Below are positions 47,188-58,422 of a stretch of 64,000 nt of DNA, in pieces. The DNA is from Gammaproteobacteria bacterium (GTDB taxonomy: Bacteria > Pseudomonadota > Gammaproteobacteria > Steroidobacterales > Steroidobacteraceae). The stretch is from contig JAQGOF010000067.1 in NCBI GenBank assembly GCA_028293745.1, positions 34,406 through 98,405 on the forward strand. Direction: 5' to 3'. Numbering within the stretch: the first letter of the stretch is position 1; the number at the start of each line of letters is the position of its first letter. A program made the position numbers and the translations under genes. The notes under the pieces were generated by a model. It had not been told where the DNA came from, did no database searches, and saw nothing but the letters and a program-made list of their open reading frames with translations.

Positions 47188-47899
47188 TATATTGCCGGCA
47201 TTGCCCGCTTTCGTCCTGTGCATCGCCACGCTCGCAACGAGCCGCTTAGCCAGCGCCGATGAGCTGAAACCCTTCGAGGCTTCGTACGCCTGGATCTGGC
47301 ACGGTATGAACGTGGCAGTCTCGAGTTTGAAGCTCGAACACCAACAGGACACCTGGGTGTATTCGTCCCGGAGCGACCCTCGCGGAATCGGCAAGGTGTT
47401 CGCCGAACGCCCGAAGCAGCAAAGCACTCTGCGTGTCACCGAAGCTGGCGTTCGACCGCTTCATTACAAGGCCGAGGATGGCACGTCGTCGACCAAACGG
47501 GACGTGGACCTGCAGTTTGATTGGGAACACAACCGGGTGACCGGTATCTACGAGGACGTCAAGGTAGACATGCCGCTTCAGCCGGGCACCCAGGATGACC
47601 TGTCGGTGCAGATTGCCGTGATGGTCGAGCTGCTCGCCGGCCGCACGCCCGATCAGTTCCTGCTGATCGACAAGAACTCGGTGCGCGAATACCGGTACAC
47701 ACGCGAGGGCGAGGAGTCACTCTCCACGCCCCTCGGGAAGCTCGACACGGTCATCTATCGCAGTCAGAAGAAAGGCTCACCGCGGGTGACTCGTTTCTGG
47801 TGTGCCCCATCGCGCGGCTACATTCCGGTGCGCGTCGAGCAGAAGAAGGATGACGAGGTCCAGTGGGCCATGCAGGTGCAGTCCGTGAAGCGCGACTGA
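47171..47899 (+). CDS. DUF3108 domain-containing periplasmic protein
   Basis: Signal peptide from GTG at 47171 (MRAINNILPALPAFVLCIATLATSRLASA); FEASYAWIWHGMNVAVSSLKL. Confidence 0.85.
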   Translation: MRAINNILPALPAFVLCIATLATSRLASADELKPFEASYAWIWHGMNVAVSSLKLEHQQDTWVYSSRSDPRGIGKVFAERPKQQSTLRVTEAGVRPLHYKAEDGTSSTKRDVDLQFDWEHNRVTGIYEDVKVDMPLQPGTQDDLSVQIAVMVELLAGRTPDQFLLIDKNSVREYRYTREGEESLSTPLGKLDTVIYRSQKKGSPRVTRFWCAPSRGYIPVRVEQKKDDEVQWAMQVQSVKRD

Positions 47900-47914
47900 G
47901 CCTGTTGAGTTGTG

Positions 47915-49015
47915 TCAGCTTTCTTCGATCACTATTTTTGGAAATACGCTGCTGCGGTCCCGCGCGCGGCGAGATAGTGCAGCGGCAGACCGGCGGGCCA
48001 TCTCGAAATACGCTTTGGCACGCGGCGAATCCGGTGCCGCTACTACGGTAGGCCGGCCTCCGTCCGCTTCCTCTCGGATACGCGCATCGAGGGGCAACTC
48101 GCCCAGCAGCGCAACCCCGTACTGCTCTGCCATCTTCGCTCCCCCGCCTGCACCGAAAATGTGCTCGGCGTGGCCGCAGTTCGAGCACACGTGGATGCTC
48201 ATGTTCTCGACGATGCCGAGAACGGGCACTGAGACCTTCTCGAACATCTTGAGGCCCTTGCGAGCGTCGGCAAGAGCAATATCCTGCGGCGTGGTCACGA
48301 TCACCGCACCGGCAACTGGGACACGCTGCGCGAGCGTCAGCTGGATGTCACCGGTCCCAGGGGGCATATCGACCACGAGATAGTCGAGCGTGCCCCAATT
48401 CGTTTCGGACAGGAGCTGGGTCAGTGCCTGGGTCACCATCGGACCGCGCCACACCATGGGCTGCTCGGCGTCAACCAGGAAACCGATGGACATGGCGACG
48501 ATCCCGTGAGCGGGGAGCGGCTGCAGGTGCTTGCCGTCAGGCGCCGAGGGGCGCTGGCCCTCGAGGCCCAGCATCAGGGGCTGGCTCGGCCCGTAGATGT
48601 CAGCATCCAGCAGCCCAACGCGCGCGCCCTGAGCGGCCCATGCGAGCGCCAGGTTCACGGCGACCGTCGATTTACCAACGCCGCCCTTGCCCGAGGCAAC
48701 GGCGACCACGTTCTTGATCTGCTCGATAGGCTTCAGGTTTCTTTGCACTGCATGCGAGCGAATATCGGCCGCCAGCTCCAGGGTCAGCGGCGTGTCGATG
48801 CCGGCCTGGGCCAGATGCTTCTTCAGGGCCGCGGTCAGCTCGTCAAGATAACCGCCCACAGGGAAGCCAAGCCGTATACGCACGGCAGCAGCGCCCCCGG
48901 GAGTGAAGGCAAGCTCCTGCACGGCTTGCGCCGCCCCGAAAGACTCCCCTAAATAGGGGTCCACATACGAGTCCAAAGCCGCTCGCAAAGCGTTTAAAGT
49001 GGCGTCATCGGTCAT
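47915..49015 (-). CDS. Mrp/ApbC family Fe-S carrier P-loop ATPase
   Basis: VVAVASGKGGVGKSTVAVNLALAWAAQGARVGLLDADIYGPSQPLMLGL; CSNCG motif. Confidence 0.95.
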   Translation of the reverse strand: MTDDATLNALRAALDSYVDPYLGESFGAAQAVQELAFTPGGAAAVRIRLGFPVGGYLDELTAALKKHLAQAGIDTPLTLELAADIRSHAVQRNLKPIEQIKNVVAVASGKGGVGKSTVAVNLALAWAAQGARVGLLDADIYGPSQPLMLGLEGQRPSAPDGKHLQPLPAHGIVAMSIGFLVDAEQPMVWRGPMVTQALTQLLSETNWGTLDYLVVDMPPGTGDIQLTLAQRVPVAGAVIVTTPQDIALADARKGLKMFEKVSVPVLGIVENMSIHVCSNCGHAEHIFGAGGGAKMAEQYGVALLGELPLDARIREEADGGRPTVVAAPDSPRAKAYFEMARRSAAALSRRARDRSSVFPKIVIEES

Positions 49016-49266
49016 GTTGAAACCGGGAGGGATAAAGGGTTTGGATTGTAGTGGGTGCGACGATTGCGCGCTCGGCGGCTGCGGAGTGTCTCTCGCTGGC
49101 TGCAGCCGAGGCTGTGGCATAATCCAGTTGTCGCAGCGCGCGCAATCGACGAGCTGCCGCGCACTGCGCCCATACCCGCGCTAACCTTGTGGAGGGCGTC
49201 TGGTTGCCGCGGCCGCCGGACGTAGCATCGCATGCGCGCGGGAACGCCCCAGACCTCAAAGGCTGA

Positions 49267-51702
49267 ATGAGCTTTTTCACGAATTTGCGCGCCGACCGGC
49301 TGATCACGGACATCCGGTCAACGACGGACCCGGAAAGCCCCGTCACGCAGAAGGCCGTAGCGCGGCTCAGGGACCTCGGGCCCGGCGCAATCGAGCCCGT
49401 TTTTGCCGCCCTGCCAGATGCGAGCAAGGAGGCGACCGTCGGCTTCGTCGAGGTGCTGACGGGCCTGGTCAGTCAGAAAACGTTTCCGCAGTTCGTCCGC
49501 GGGCTGGTCGAGGGCAGCGCGCGCGTGATCAAGGCCATTTCCTGGGCGCTCACCAGCAACCGCAACTATCCCCCGCACCTGCTCATCGAGGCACTGGCCA
49601 CACCCGGAATATCCAAGCCGGCCATTCTGGAAGTCATCTCGGCACAGAAGGACCGTTTCGGCGTACGCGAGCTGCTGGCCGCGGCCTATCAGCAGGAGCC
49701 GAACGAGAAGGCCGCGCTGTTCCGGGTCATCGGCGAGGTCGCGACTACGAGCTCGGTTTCGGAGCTCGTGGGGCGAATCGGGGGCAAAGACCCCATCGCG
49801 CGCGTGCACATCATCAACCTGCTGGCGCGCTTCAACACCCCTGAAGTACAGACTGCGCTGCAGACGCAACTGAAGGATCCCAACAAGCTGATCCGGGGCG
49901 CCACGTTGTCCGCGCTGCAGAGAATGGACGGCCCGATCGACATCGAGCGCATCTGCACCCTGCTCAAAGATCCCGAGATCGACGTGCAGAACAAGGCGGT
50001 CGACGTCGTCATCAAGGCAAATCATCCGGACACGATCCGCTACCTGATCGAGATCCTGAAGGACGAGAACGAGAACGCCCGCCGCGCGGCGGTCGAGGTC
50101 CTGAACGAAGTCGGCAATGCGAAGTCGGTGAAGTACCTGCTCGAGGCGCTGAAGGACAGCGACTGGTGGGTACGCAGCCGTGCGGCCGATGCGCTCGGCA
50201 AGATCGGCGGCCCACGCGTGATCGAAGCCGTGTTGCAACTGGTGCGCGACAAGGATGATGACATCCGGCGTGCCGCCATCGAGATCCTCAATCAGACCAA
50301 GGATGAGCGGGCGGTTGACTCGTTGATCCAGGCCACGCACGACAGTGACTGGTGGGTCAGCGAGCGCGCCGTCGACGCACTGGCCGAAATTGGCAGCAAG
50401 CGCGCGCTGCCGCGGCTCGCGGAGATGCTGCAGTCGGGGAATGGGAAAGCCATGCCCATCGTGGTCCGCGCCATCGGCAAGCTCGGGGACACCAAGTTTG
50501 TCGACGCCTTGCTGCCGCTGGTCTCGGGAGGCGAGCGCGAAGTGCGGATCGAGGCAATACAGGCCCTGGCGAAACTCGTGGACGAGCGGCGTGTCGAGCA
50601 GCTGCGTGCCGAGTTGCAAAACCAGGCCGGCTCGGCGGATCAGACCATCGCCCGCATGGCAGCTTCCGCAATGGCGGAGCTCGACAATCGCATCGGCAGC
50701 ATCTCACCAACCGGTTCCGGGGCAGGCATTACGACGGGTACCGGACACACGCCTGCGCCACCGACTCTGCGGCCGCCGTTACCGCCAGCCGAGCAGGCCA
50801 AGACGATGTTGATGTCCGAGACTGCCGTCTCGGCGGCAGCCAAACAGGCGGAAGCGGCCGCAAGGCTGGACATCGGTTCGCTCAAACCCGGCGATGTGAT
50901 CGAGGGCCGCTACAAGTACATCGATCGAATCGGCCGTGGCGCGTTCGGCACGGTACTGTTGATGGAGGATACGGTCGTCGATGAGCGGCTGATCCTGAAG
51001 TTCCTGAACCCCAACGTGTCCAATGACGAAGAGGTGATGAAGCGCTTCGTCCACGAGTTACGTTACTCGCGCAAGATCACTCACAAGAACGTCATCCGCA
51101 TCTATGACTTCCTGTACATGCAGGGCAACTATGCCATCTCGATGGAGTATTTCCCGTCGCATACATTGGGCAGCGAGGTAGTGAACGAGAAACCTCTCGA
51201 GCTACGGCGCGCCATTCAGTTTGGTATCGACATGTGCAACGGAATGACCGTTGCGCATCATGTGGGTATCGTGCACCGGGATCTGAAGCCTGCGAACGTG
51301 CTCATCAACCAGGAAGGACTCCTGAAGATCGTGGACTTCGGTGTCGCAGCCGCCCATCGCGAGGGCGACACGCAGCTGACCAAGACCGGCTACGTCATCG
51401 GCTCGCCCAAGTACATGGCGCCAGAGCAGATTCTCGGCAAGAAGGTCGACGAGCGCGCAGACATCTACGCGCTGGGTGTCATCATGTACGAAATGGTGAC
51501 GGGCGTGCCGCCCTACTCCCGCGGTGATCACATGTCGGTGATGTACCAGCACGTGCAGGGCAAGGCGCGGGTCCCCCGGGAAATCAACCCAGCCTTGCCT
51601 CAGGCATTGTCTGACCTGGTGGCCAAGGCCATGGCGGTGGACAAGAGCAAACGCCATCAGTCGATGGAAGACCTGCGGGCGGCCCTGGAGAGGTGCCTCT
51701 GA
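49267..51702 (+). CDS. HEAT-repeat protein fused to C-terminal Ser/Thr protein kinase
   Basis: N-terminal HEAT repeats (two DSDWWV...RA.DAL..IG units); kinase motifs IGRGAFG, LILKFL, HRDLKPANV, VDFGVA, APE. Confidence 0.93.
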   Translation: MSFFTNLRADRLITDIRSTTDPESPVTQKAVARLRDLGPGAIEPVFAALPDASKEATVGFVEVLTGLVSQKTFPQFVRGLVEGSARVIKAISWALTSNRNYPPHLLIEALATPGISKPAILEVISAQKDRFGVRELLAAAYQQEPNEKAALFRVIGEVATTSSVSELVGRIGGKDPIARVHIINLLARFNTPEVQTALQTQLKDPNKLIRGATLSALQRMDGPIDIERICTLLKDPEIDVQNKAVDVVIKANHPDTIRYLIEILKDENENARRAAVEVLNEVGNAKSVKYLLEALKDSDWWVRSRAADALGKIGGPRVIEAVLQLVRDKDDDIRRAAIEILNQTKDERAVDSLIQATHDSDWWVSERAVDALAEIGSKRALPRLAEMLQSGNGKAMPIVVRAIGKLGDTKFVDALLPLVSGGEREVRIEAIQALAKLVDERRVEQLRAELQNQAGSADQTIARMAASAMAELDNRIGSISPTGSGAGITTGTGHTPAPPTLRPPLPPAEQAKTMLMSETAVSAAAKQAEAAARLDIGSLKPGDVIEGRYKYIDRIGRGAFGTVLLMEDTVVDERLILKFLNPNVSNDEEVMKRFVHELRYSRKITHKNVIRIYDFLYMQGNYAISMEYFPSHTLGSEVVNEKPLELRRAIQFGIDMCNGMTVAHHVGIVHRDLKPANVLINQEGLLKIVDFGVAAAHREGDTQLTKTGYVIGSPKYMAPEQILGKKVDERADIYALGVIMYEMVTGVPPYSRGDHMSVMYQHVQGKARVPREINPALPQALSDLVAKAMAVDKSKRHQSMEDLRAALERCL

Positions 51703-51710
51703 CTTTATTG

Positions 51711-51854
51711 GCTGAAAGTCGCCTGCGGCGCTTTCAGCGGACATCGGGCTCGACCGCCGGCAAAAAAGCGTGGTTTTTGCCGGCTGCGTCCCAAAGGGGT
51801 GCGTTTTCCCCCCAACCGGCTTGCCAAGTACGTGGATTACGTCAAATTTTGACG
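51711..51854 (+). other. Hairpin-rich region between the kinase gene and the PilT/PilU-like gene
   Basis: Inverted repeats at 51711-51738, 51756-51784 (11-bp perfect stem), GGGG/CCCC about 51796-51811, and 51840-51854. Confidence 0.5.
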
Positions 51855-51928
51855 CACCCACTGTTGATTCCGCGGCCCGCTCCGGGCAAAACAGGGTGTC
51901 TGAAATCCTTGAATCGAGGGTGGTCGCC

Positions 51929-53059
51929 TTGGCGCGTATAGACGCGTTTCTGAAGCTTGGCACGCAGCAAGGCTGCTCCGACGTGCATTTGGCCGTGGGT
52001 GTGCCGCCAATGCTCAGAATGCATGGCGACCTGCTGCCCATCAAATTTCGCGATCTTCGCCAGGGCGAGCTCGAAGGCTATATCACCGAGATCCTCACCC
52101 GGTCGCAGGTCGATGTGCTGACCAAGGGCAATGACCTCGACTTCTCATACGTCTCCTCCGAGGGCGGCCGGTTCCGCGTCAACGTGTTCCGCAAGGAAAC
52201 GGGCATGGGCGCGACCTTCCGCTCCATCCCGCAGGAAGTGCCAACTCTCGAGAAGCTCGCACTGCCGCCCATCGTGACCAAGCTGTGTGATTTCCACCAG
52301 GGAATGATCCTGGTCACCGGCTCCACCGGGACTGGGAAGTCGACCACGCTGGCGGCGATGATCGACCATCTCAACCAGACCCGCCGACTCAACATCATCA
52401 GCCTGGAGGATCCCATCGAGTTCGTGCACCGGAGCAAGAACAGCCAGGTGATTCAGCGCGAGCTGGGAACGCACATTCCCAGTTTTGCGGAAGGGGTGCG
52501 CGCTGCGATGCGCGAAGACCCTGACGTGATCCTGGTTGGCGAGTTGCGCGATGCCGAAACGATCACGATGGCAATGACGGCGGCCGAAACCGGACACCTG
52601 GTTCTCGGGACGTTGCACACGACGAGCGCCGTAAAGACGATCGACCGCATCATCGATGCTCTGCCCGTTGAAGAACGCGAGCAGACCAAGAGCTTTCTTG
52701 CGCAGAGCCTGCTGGCTGTTGTCACCCAGGTGCTGGTGAAGACGATCGACGGGCGCGGCCGCAAGGCAATCTGCGAAGTGTTGATGATGACCAAGGCCAT
52801 CGCGAAGCTGATCCAGACGGAGCAGTCGCACCAGATTCCAACGCAGATGCAGATGGGGCGCGATCTGGGGATGTCGCTGCTGGACCAGTCGCTGTTTGCC
52901 GCACTCACTGCACGCGAGATCGATCCGGACGATGCGTACGTCTATGCCTCGGAAAAGAAGGGCTTCCAGAAGTACGTAACGGATACGAGCATGCTGCCGA
53001 AAGCGGATCTCACGGGCCCGAGTCCCGCCCAGAAACCAACCTCGCCGGCGTCCGCGTGA
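51929..53059 (+). CDS. PilT/PilU family type IV pilus retraction ATPase (copy 1); TTG start uncertain
   Basis: GCSDVHLAVGVPPMLRMHGDL, GSTGTGKSTTLAAMIDHLN, EDPDVILVGELRDAETITMAMTAAETGHLVLGTLHT. Confidence 0.93.
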   Translation: MARIDAFLKLGTQQGCSDVHLAVGVPPMLRMHGDLLPIKFRDLRQGELEGYITEILTRSQVDVLTKGNDLDFSYVSSEGGRFRVNVFRKETGMGATFRSIPQEVPTLEKLALPPIVTKLCDFHQGMILVTGSTGTGKSTTLAAMIDHLNQTRRLNIISLEDPIEFVHRSKNSQVIQRELGTHIPSFAEGVRAAMREDPDVILVGELRDAETITMAMTAAETGHLVLGTLHTTSAVKTIDRIIDALPVEEREQTKSFLAQSLLAVVTQVLVKTIDGRGRKAICEVLMMTKAIAKLIQTEQSHQIPTQMQMGRDLGMSLLDQSLFAALTAREIDPDDAYVYASEKKGFQKYVTDTSMLPKADLTGPSPAQKPTSPASA

Positions 53060-53068
53060 GCTGCAGGC

Positions 53069-54130
53069 ATGGCGGAAATTGATGCCTTTCTCACGGAGAT
53101 CCTGGAGCGGCGGGGCTCGGATCTGCACTTCATTGCCGGCGACCCGCCGCGGGTGCGGCTGTTCGGCGACCTGACCGCCCTCAGGCCGGACAAGCTTGCG
53201 CCGGAGTACGTCAAGCAGGCGCTGTACGAAATCATGCCCAAGCCGGCGGTCGATCGGTTTGAGGCGAAAGACGGCGCCGACTTTGCCTACACGTTTGCCG
53301 ACAAAGGCCGCTTCCGCGTAAATGTCATGCGGCAGCTGAACGGCATGGGTGGCGTCTTCCGCGCGATACCTTCCAAGGCCCTGTCGCTCGATGATTTGAA
53401 AATGCCGGAGGCCGTGCGGCAGATGTGCCGCGCGAACAACGGGCTCATCCTGGTGACCGGCAAGACGGGATCGGGAAAGTCCACCACCCTCGCAGCGATG
53501 ATCGACGACATCAACTCACGTGTTAAGGGGCACATCCTCACGATCGAGGACCCGATCGAATTCGTGCACCAGCGCAAGAGCTGTCTGATCAGCCAGCGCG
53601 AAATTGGCGTGCATAGCCCCAGCTTCGCGGCCGCGCTGCATTCCGCCTTGCGCGAAGATCCGGATGTCATCCTGGTCGGTGAGTTGCGCGACCTGGAAAC
53701 GATGAGCATTGCGGTCACCGCAGCCGAGATGGGTATCCTGGTCATGGGCACGCTGCATACGAACGGCGCTGCAGCGACCGTCGACCGGATGATCAACGTG
53801 TTTCCGTCCGACAAGCAGTCGCACGTCCGAACGATGCTGTCCACTTCGCTGCGTGGAGTGGTGTCGCAGCAGCTCCTGCAGCGAACCGACAAGCAGGGTC
53901 GCGTTGCAGCCCTGGAAATCCTCGTGAATACGACCGCTTCTCAGAACCTGATCCGCCAGGGCAAGCTCGACCAGCTCGAGAACGTCATGCAAGCCGGCGG
54001 CGCATTCGGAATGCGCGCCATGGATACCGCGATCCAACAGCTGCTGGACTCGCGCCAGGTCACGGGCAAAGAGGCGTACAAGAAGGCCATCAATAAGGCC
54101 AAATTCGAGCCTGTGAAGGATTCGGGCTAG
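53069..54130 (+). CDS. PilT/PilU family type IV pilus retraction ATPase (copy 2)
   Basis: RGSDLHFIAGDPPRVRLFGDL, GKTGSGKSTTLAAMIDDIN, EDPDVILVGELRDLETMSIAVTAAEMGILVMGTLHT; ATG at 53069 or 53090. Confidence 0.92.
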   Translation: MAEIDAFLTEILERRGSDLHFIAGDPPRVRLFGDLTALRPDKLAPEYVKQALYEIMPKPAVDRFEAKDGADFAYTFADKGRFRVNVMRQLNGMGGVFRAIPSKALSLDDLKMPEAVRQMCRANNGLILVTGKTGSGKSTTLAAMIDDINSRVKGHILTIEDPIEFVHQRKSCLISQREIGVHSPSFAAALHSALREDPDVILVGELRDLETMSIAVTAAEMGILVMGTLHTNGAAATVDRMINVFPSDKQSHVRTMLSTSLRGVVSQQLLQRTDKQGRVAALEILVNTTASQNLIRQGKLDQLENVMQAGGAFGMRAMDTAIQQLLDSRQVTGKEAYKKAINKAKFEPVKDSG

Positions 54131-54173
54131 CCCGCCGGGTGCTGGTGAAACGCCGGCACTGCTATAGAATCGA

Positions 54174-56342
<2,169 letters not shown>

Positions 56343-56367
56343 GCCATGTGGCGGCAGAAGGCCATGG

Positions 56368-56430
56368 GCCGTGCCGCTGCTGACGGACGCCGTGCCGCTG
56401 CTGACGGGCGCCGTGCCGCTGCTGACGGAC
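56368..56430. repeat. Three tandem 21-bp repeats, consensus GCCGTGCCGCTGCTGACGGAC
   Basis: Copies at 56368-56388, 56389-56409 (one mismatch) and 56410-56430. Confidence 0.85.
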
Positions 56431-56490
56431 GCTGCGCCGCCCGCGACGGAGGCGGTGCGCTGACGACGGCACGTTGCTGCTCCTGACATC

Positions 56491-57081
56491 ATGGCACTCG
56501 CCGACGACATCGACGCCCTCCTCCCGCAGACGCAGTGCACGCGCTGTGGCTACGATGGCTGTCGCCCCTATTCGGCGGCGATGGCCAGCGGTCAAGCGCA
56601 GATCAACCAGTGCCCGCCAGGCGGGAGCGCGACTATCACTTCACTCGCCCGTCTGCTTCAGCGGGAGACGCTTCCGCTCAATCCCGCCAATGGTGTCGAG
56701 GGACCGGCGTTGGTTGCCGTCGTTGACGAAGATCGCTGTATTGGATGCGTCAAATGCCTCCCGCCATGCCCCGTCGATGCGATCGTTGGTGCCCGGCGGC
56801 AAACACATACAGTGATCGCGGATGTCTGTACAGGATGTGAGCTGTGCGTTGCGCCATGCCCAGTTGACTGCATAACGATGGTGCCGCGGGTATCGGAGTC
56901 GCGCGATCCAACCCCCGAGCTCAATCGGGCGCGTTACTACGCGCACACGGCTCGCCTTACGCGACGCGCTGAGGCGCAAACCGCGTTGCTTGCTGCACGC
57001 AAGCAGGCCGCAGGTGAGGTGTCAACGGCGTCATCCGCGAGTCACCAAGCGCGGTCAGCACTCACGGGAGAGGCTTCATGA
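56491..57081 (+). CDS. RnfB-like iron-sulfur electron-transfer protein lacking an N-terminal TM anchor
   Basis: [35 protein letters not shown]; two 4Fe-4S ferredoxin motifs [16 protein letters not shown] and [16 protein letters not shown]. Confidence 0.92.
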   Translation: MALADDIDALLPQTQCTRCGYDGCRPYSAAMASGQAQINQCPPGGSATITSLARLLQRETLPLNPANGVEGPALVAVVDEDRCIGCVKCLPPCPVDAIVGARRQTHTVIADVCTGCELCVAPCPVDCITMVPRVSESRDPTPELNRARYYAHTARLTRRAEAQTALLAARKQAAGEVSTASSASHQARSALTGEAS

Positions 57082-57866
57082 ACCCCGCTCGCCGGCGCGC
57101 CATTTTTCGGCGGCTTCAGGCTGCAAATCCCAGCCCTACTACCGAGCTGCTCCACGAGACGCCATTCGAGCTTCTCGTGGCGGTGATGCTATCGGCACAT
57201 ACGACGGACAAGAGCGTCAACGCCGCGAGCCGGAAGTTATTTCCGGTCGCGAACACTCCAGCTGCGATTGCGAAGCTTGGGATCGAGGGAGTGAAGCCGT
57301 ACCTCAAGACCGTGGGCCTTTACAACACGAAGGCCAAGAACCTCATTGGGCTCGCCCAGCAGATCGTCGAGCAACACGGTGGGGAGGTGCCCGACAGCCG
57401 CGAGGCGCTGGAAGCATTGCCGGGAGTCGGCCGCAAAACGGCAAGCATCATTCTCAACATGGTGTTCGGCCAGACCGAAGTTGCGGTCGACACGCACATC
57501 TTCCGCGTTGCCAATCGCACAGGACTGGCGCCGGGCAAAACGCCGCGCGCTGTCGAGGACGAACTCGTAGCGACCACTCCGAAGGAATACATGAAGGACG
57601 CCCACCATTGGCTCCTTCTGCATGGGCGTTATGTGTGCGTCGCGCGCGTTCCTGCGTGCCCGAAATGCATCATCGCGGACCTCTGCGAGTATCCCAACAA
57701 GACGCCCCCCAAGGCCCTGGACAAGTCTGACGCGCCCGTGGTGCGCAAGGTTGGCCCTCGGCCCCCGGCTGACGCGAAAGCGGCGTCGGGCGCGAAGGCG
57801 GCGCATGACGCTCGCCGTCCGACAAACCGCAAGCGCAAGCGCGCCGGCGTTGGCAAGCTGATCTGA
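57078..57866 (+). CDS. nth: Endonuclease III
   Basis: [34 protein letters not shown] HhH region; Fe-S ligands [21 protein letters not shown] overlap with the rnfB-like gene. Confidence 0.96.
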   Translation: MNPARRRAIFRRLQAANPSPTTELLHETPFELLVAVMLSAHTTDKSVNAASRKLFPVANTPAAIAKLGIEGVKPYLKTVGLYNTKAKNLIGLAQQIVEQHGGEVPDSREALEALPGVGRKTASIILNMVFGQTEVAVDTHIFRVANRTGLAPGKTPRAVEDELVATTPKEYMKDAHHWLLLHGRYVCVARVPACPKCIIADLCEYPNKTPPKALDKSDAPVVRKVGPRPPADAKAASGAKAAHDARRPTNRKRKRAGVGKLI

Positions 57867-57869
57867 CAC

Positions 57870-58301
57870 ATGGCCGTCTTCGCCGGACAGAATCGCGATC
57901 AGTTGCGTCGCATGTATCTGGACACATGGCGCAAATTCACCGCGCGCGTTCCGCTGGAGCCACTCGAAGCCCAGGTCGCCGCTGTCATCGCGGAACACGC
58001 GGAGTATGTGCAATGGCTGGAATCCGGCGAAGAGGCCCTTGCGGCCGAGTTCACACCTGAAAGCGGCCGGCAAAATCCGTTCTTGCACATGGGCTTACAT
58101 CTCGCGATCCGCGAGCAGGTCGCGACCAATCGGCCGCAGGGTATAGCGAGCATCCACGACACCTTGTCGAAGCGCTTGGGCGACGCGCACGCTGCTGAAC
58201 ATGCAATGCTCGAACCACTTGCCGAGACTCTTTGGGAAGCGCAGCGTAACGGCCGCGCGCCGAACGAACAGGCGTACCTGGAGAAGCTGCGCAAGCTGTG
58301 A
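57870..58301 (+). CDS. DUF1841 family protein
   Basis: Small protein following nth; NPFLHMGLHLAIREQVATNRPQGI motif. Confidence 0.82.
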   Translation: MAVFAGQNRDQLRRMYLDTWRKFTARVPLEPLEAQVAAVIAEHAEYVQWLESGEEALAAEFTPESGRQNPFLHMGLHLAIREQVATNRPQGIASIHDTLSKRLGDAHAAEHAMLEPLAETLWEAQRNGRAPNEQAYLEKLRKL

Positions 58302-58331
58302 ACGCGCGGTACTTCGGCGCTGAACCCAGGG

Positions 58332-58351
58332 GTGCGCCGCATGCGGCGCAC
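58332..58351. repeat. 20-bp perfect palindrome GTGCGCCGCATGCGGCGCAC
   Basis: Exact self-complementarity between DUF1841 and the DsbA-like gene. Confidence 0.75.
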
Positions 58352-58422
58352 GGGCGGCTCGCGAGAGACGCCCCGGATCGACAGTGAGCAGGCAACGCCT
58401 GCGTAAAGGGAGAATTCGCAGG

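Noticed and set aside
49318-50619. 433-aa minus-strand ORF opposite the HEAT-kinase
   Set aside because: Repeat-like look comes from the HEAT repeats on the opposite strand; no independent domain evidence.
51711-51854. c-di-GMP (GEMM) riboswitch upstream of the PilT-like gene
   Set aside because: Tempting because of gene context, but the hallmark GEMM core sequence and tetraloop/receptor arrangement were not recognisable; kept only as an unassigned structured region.
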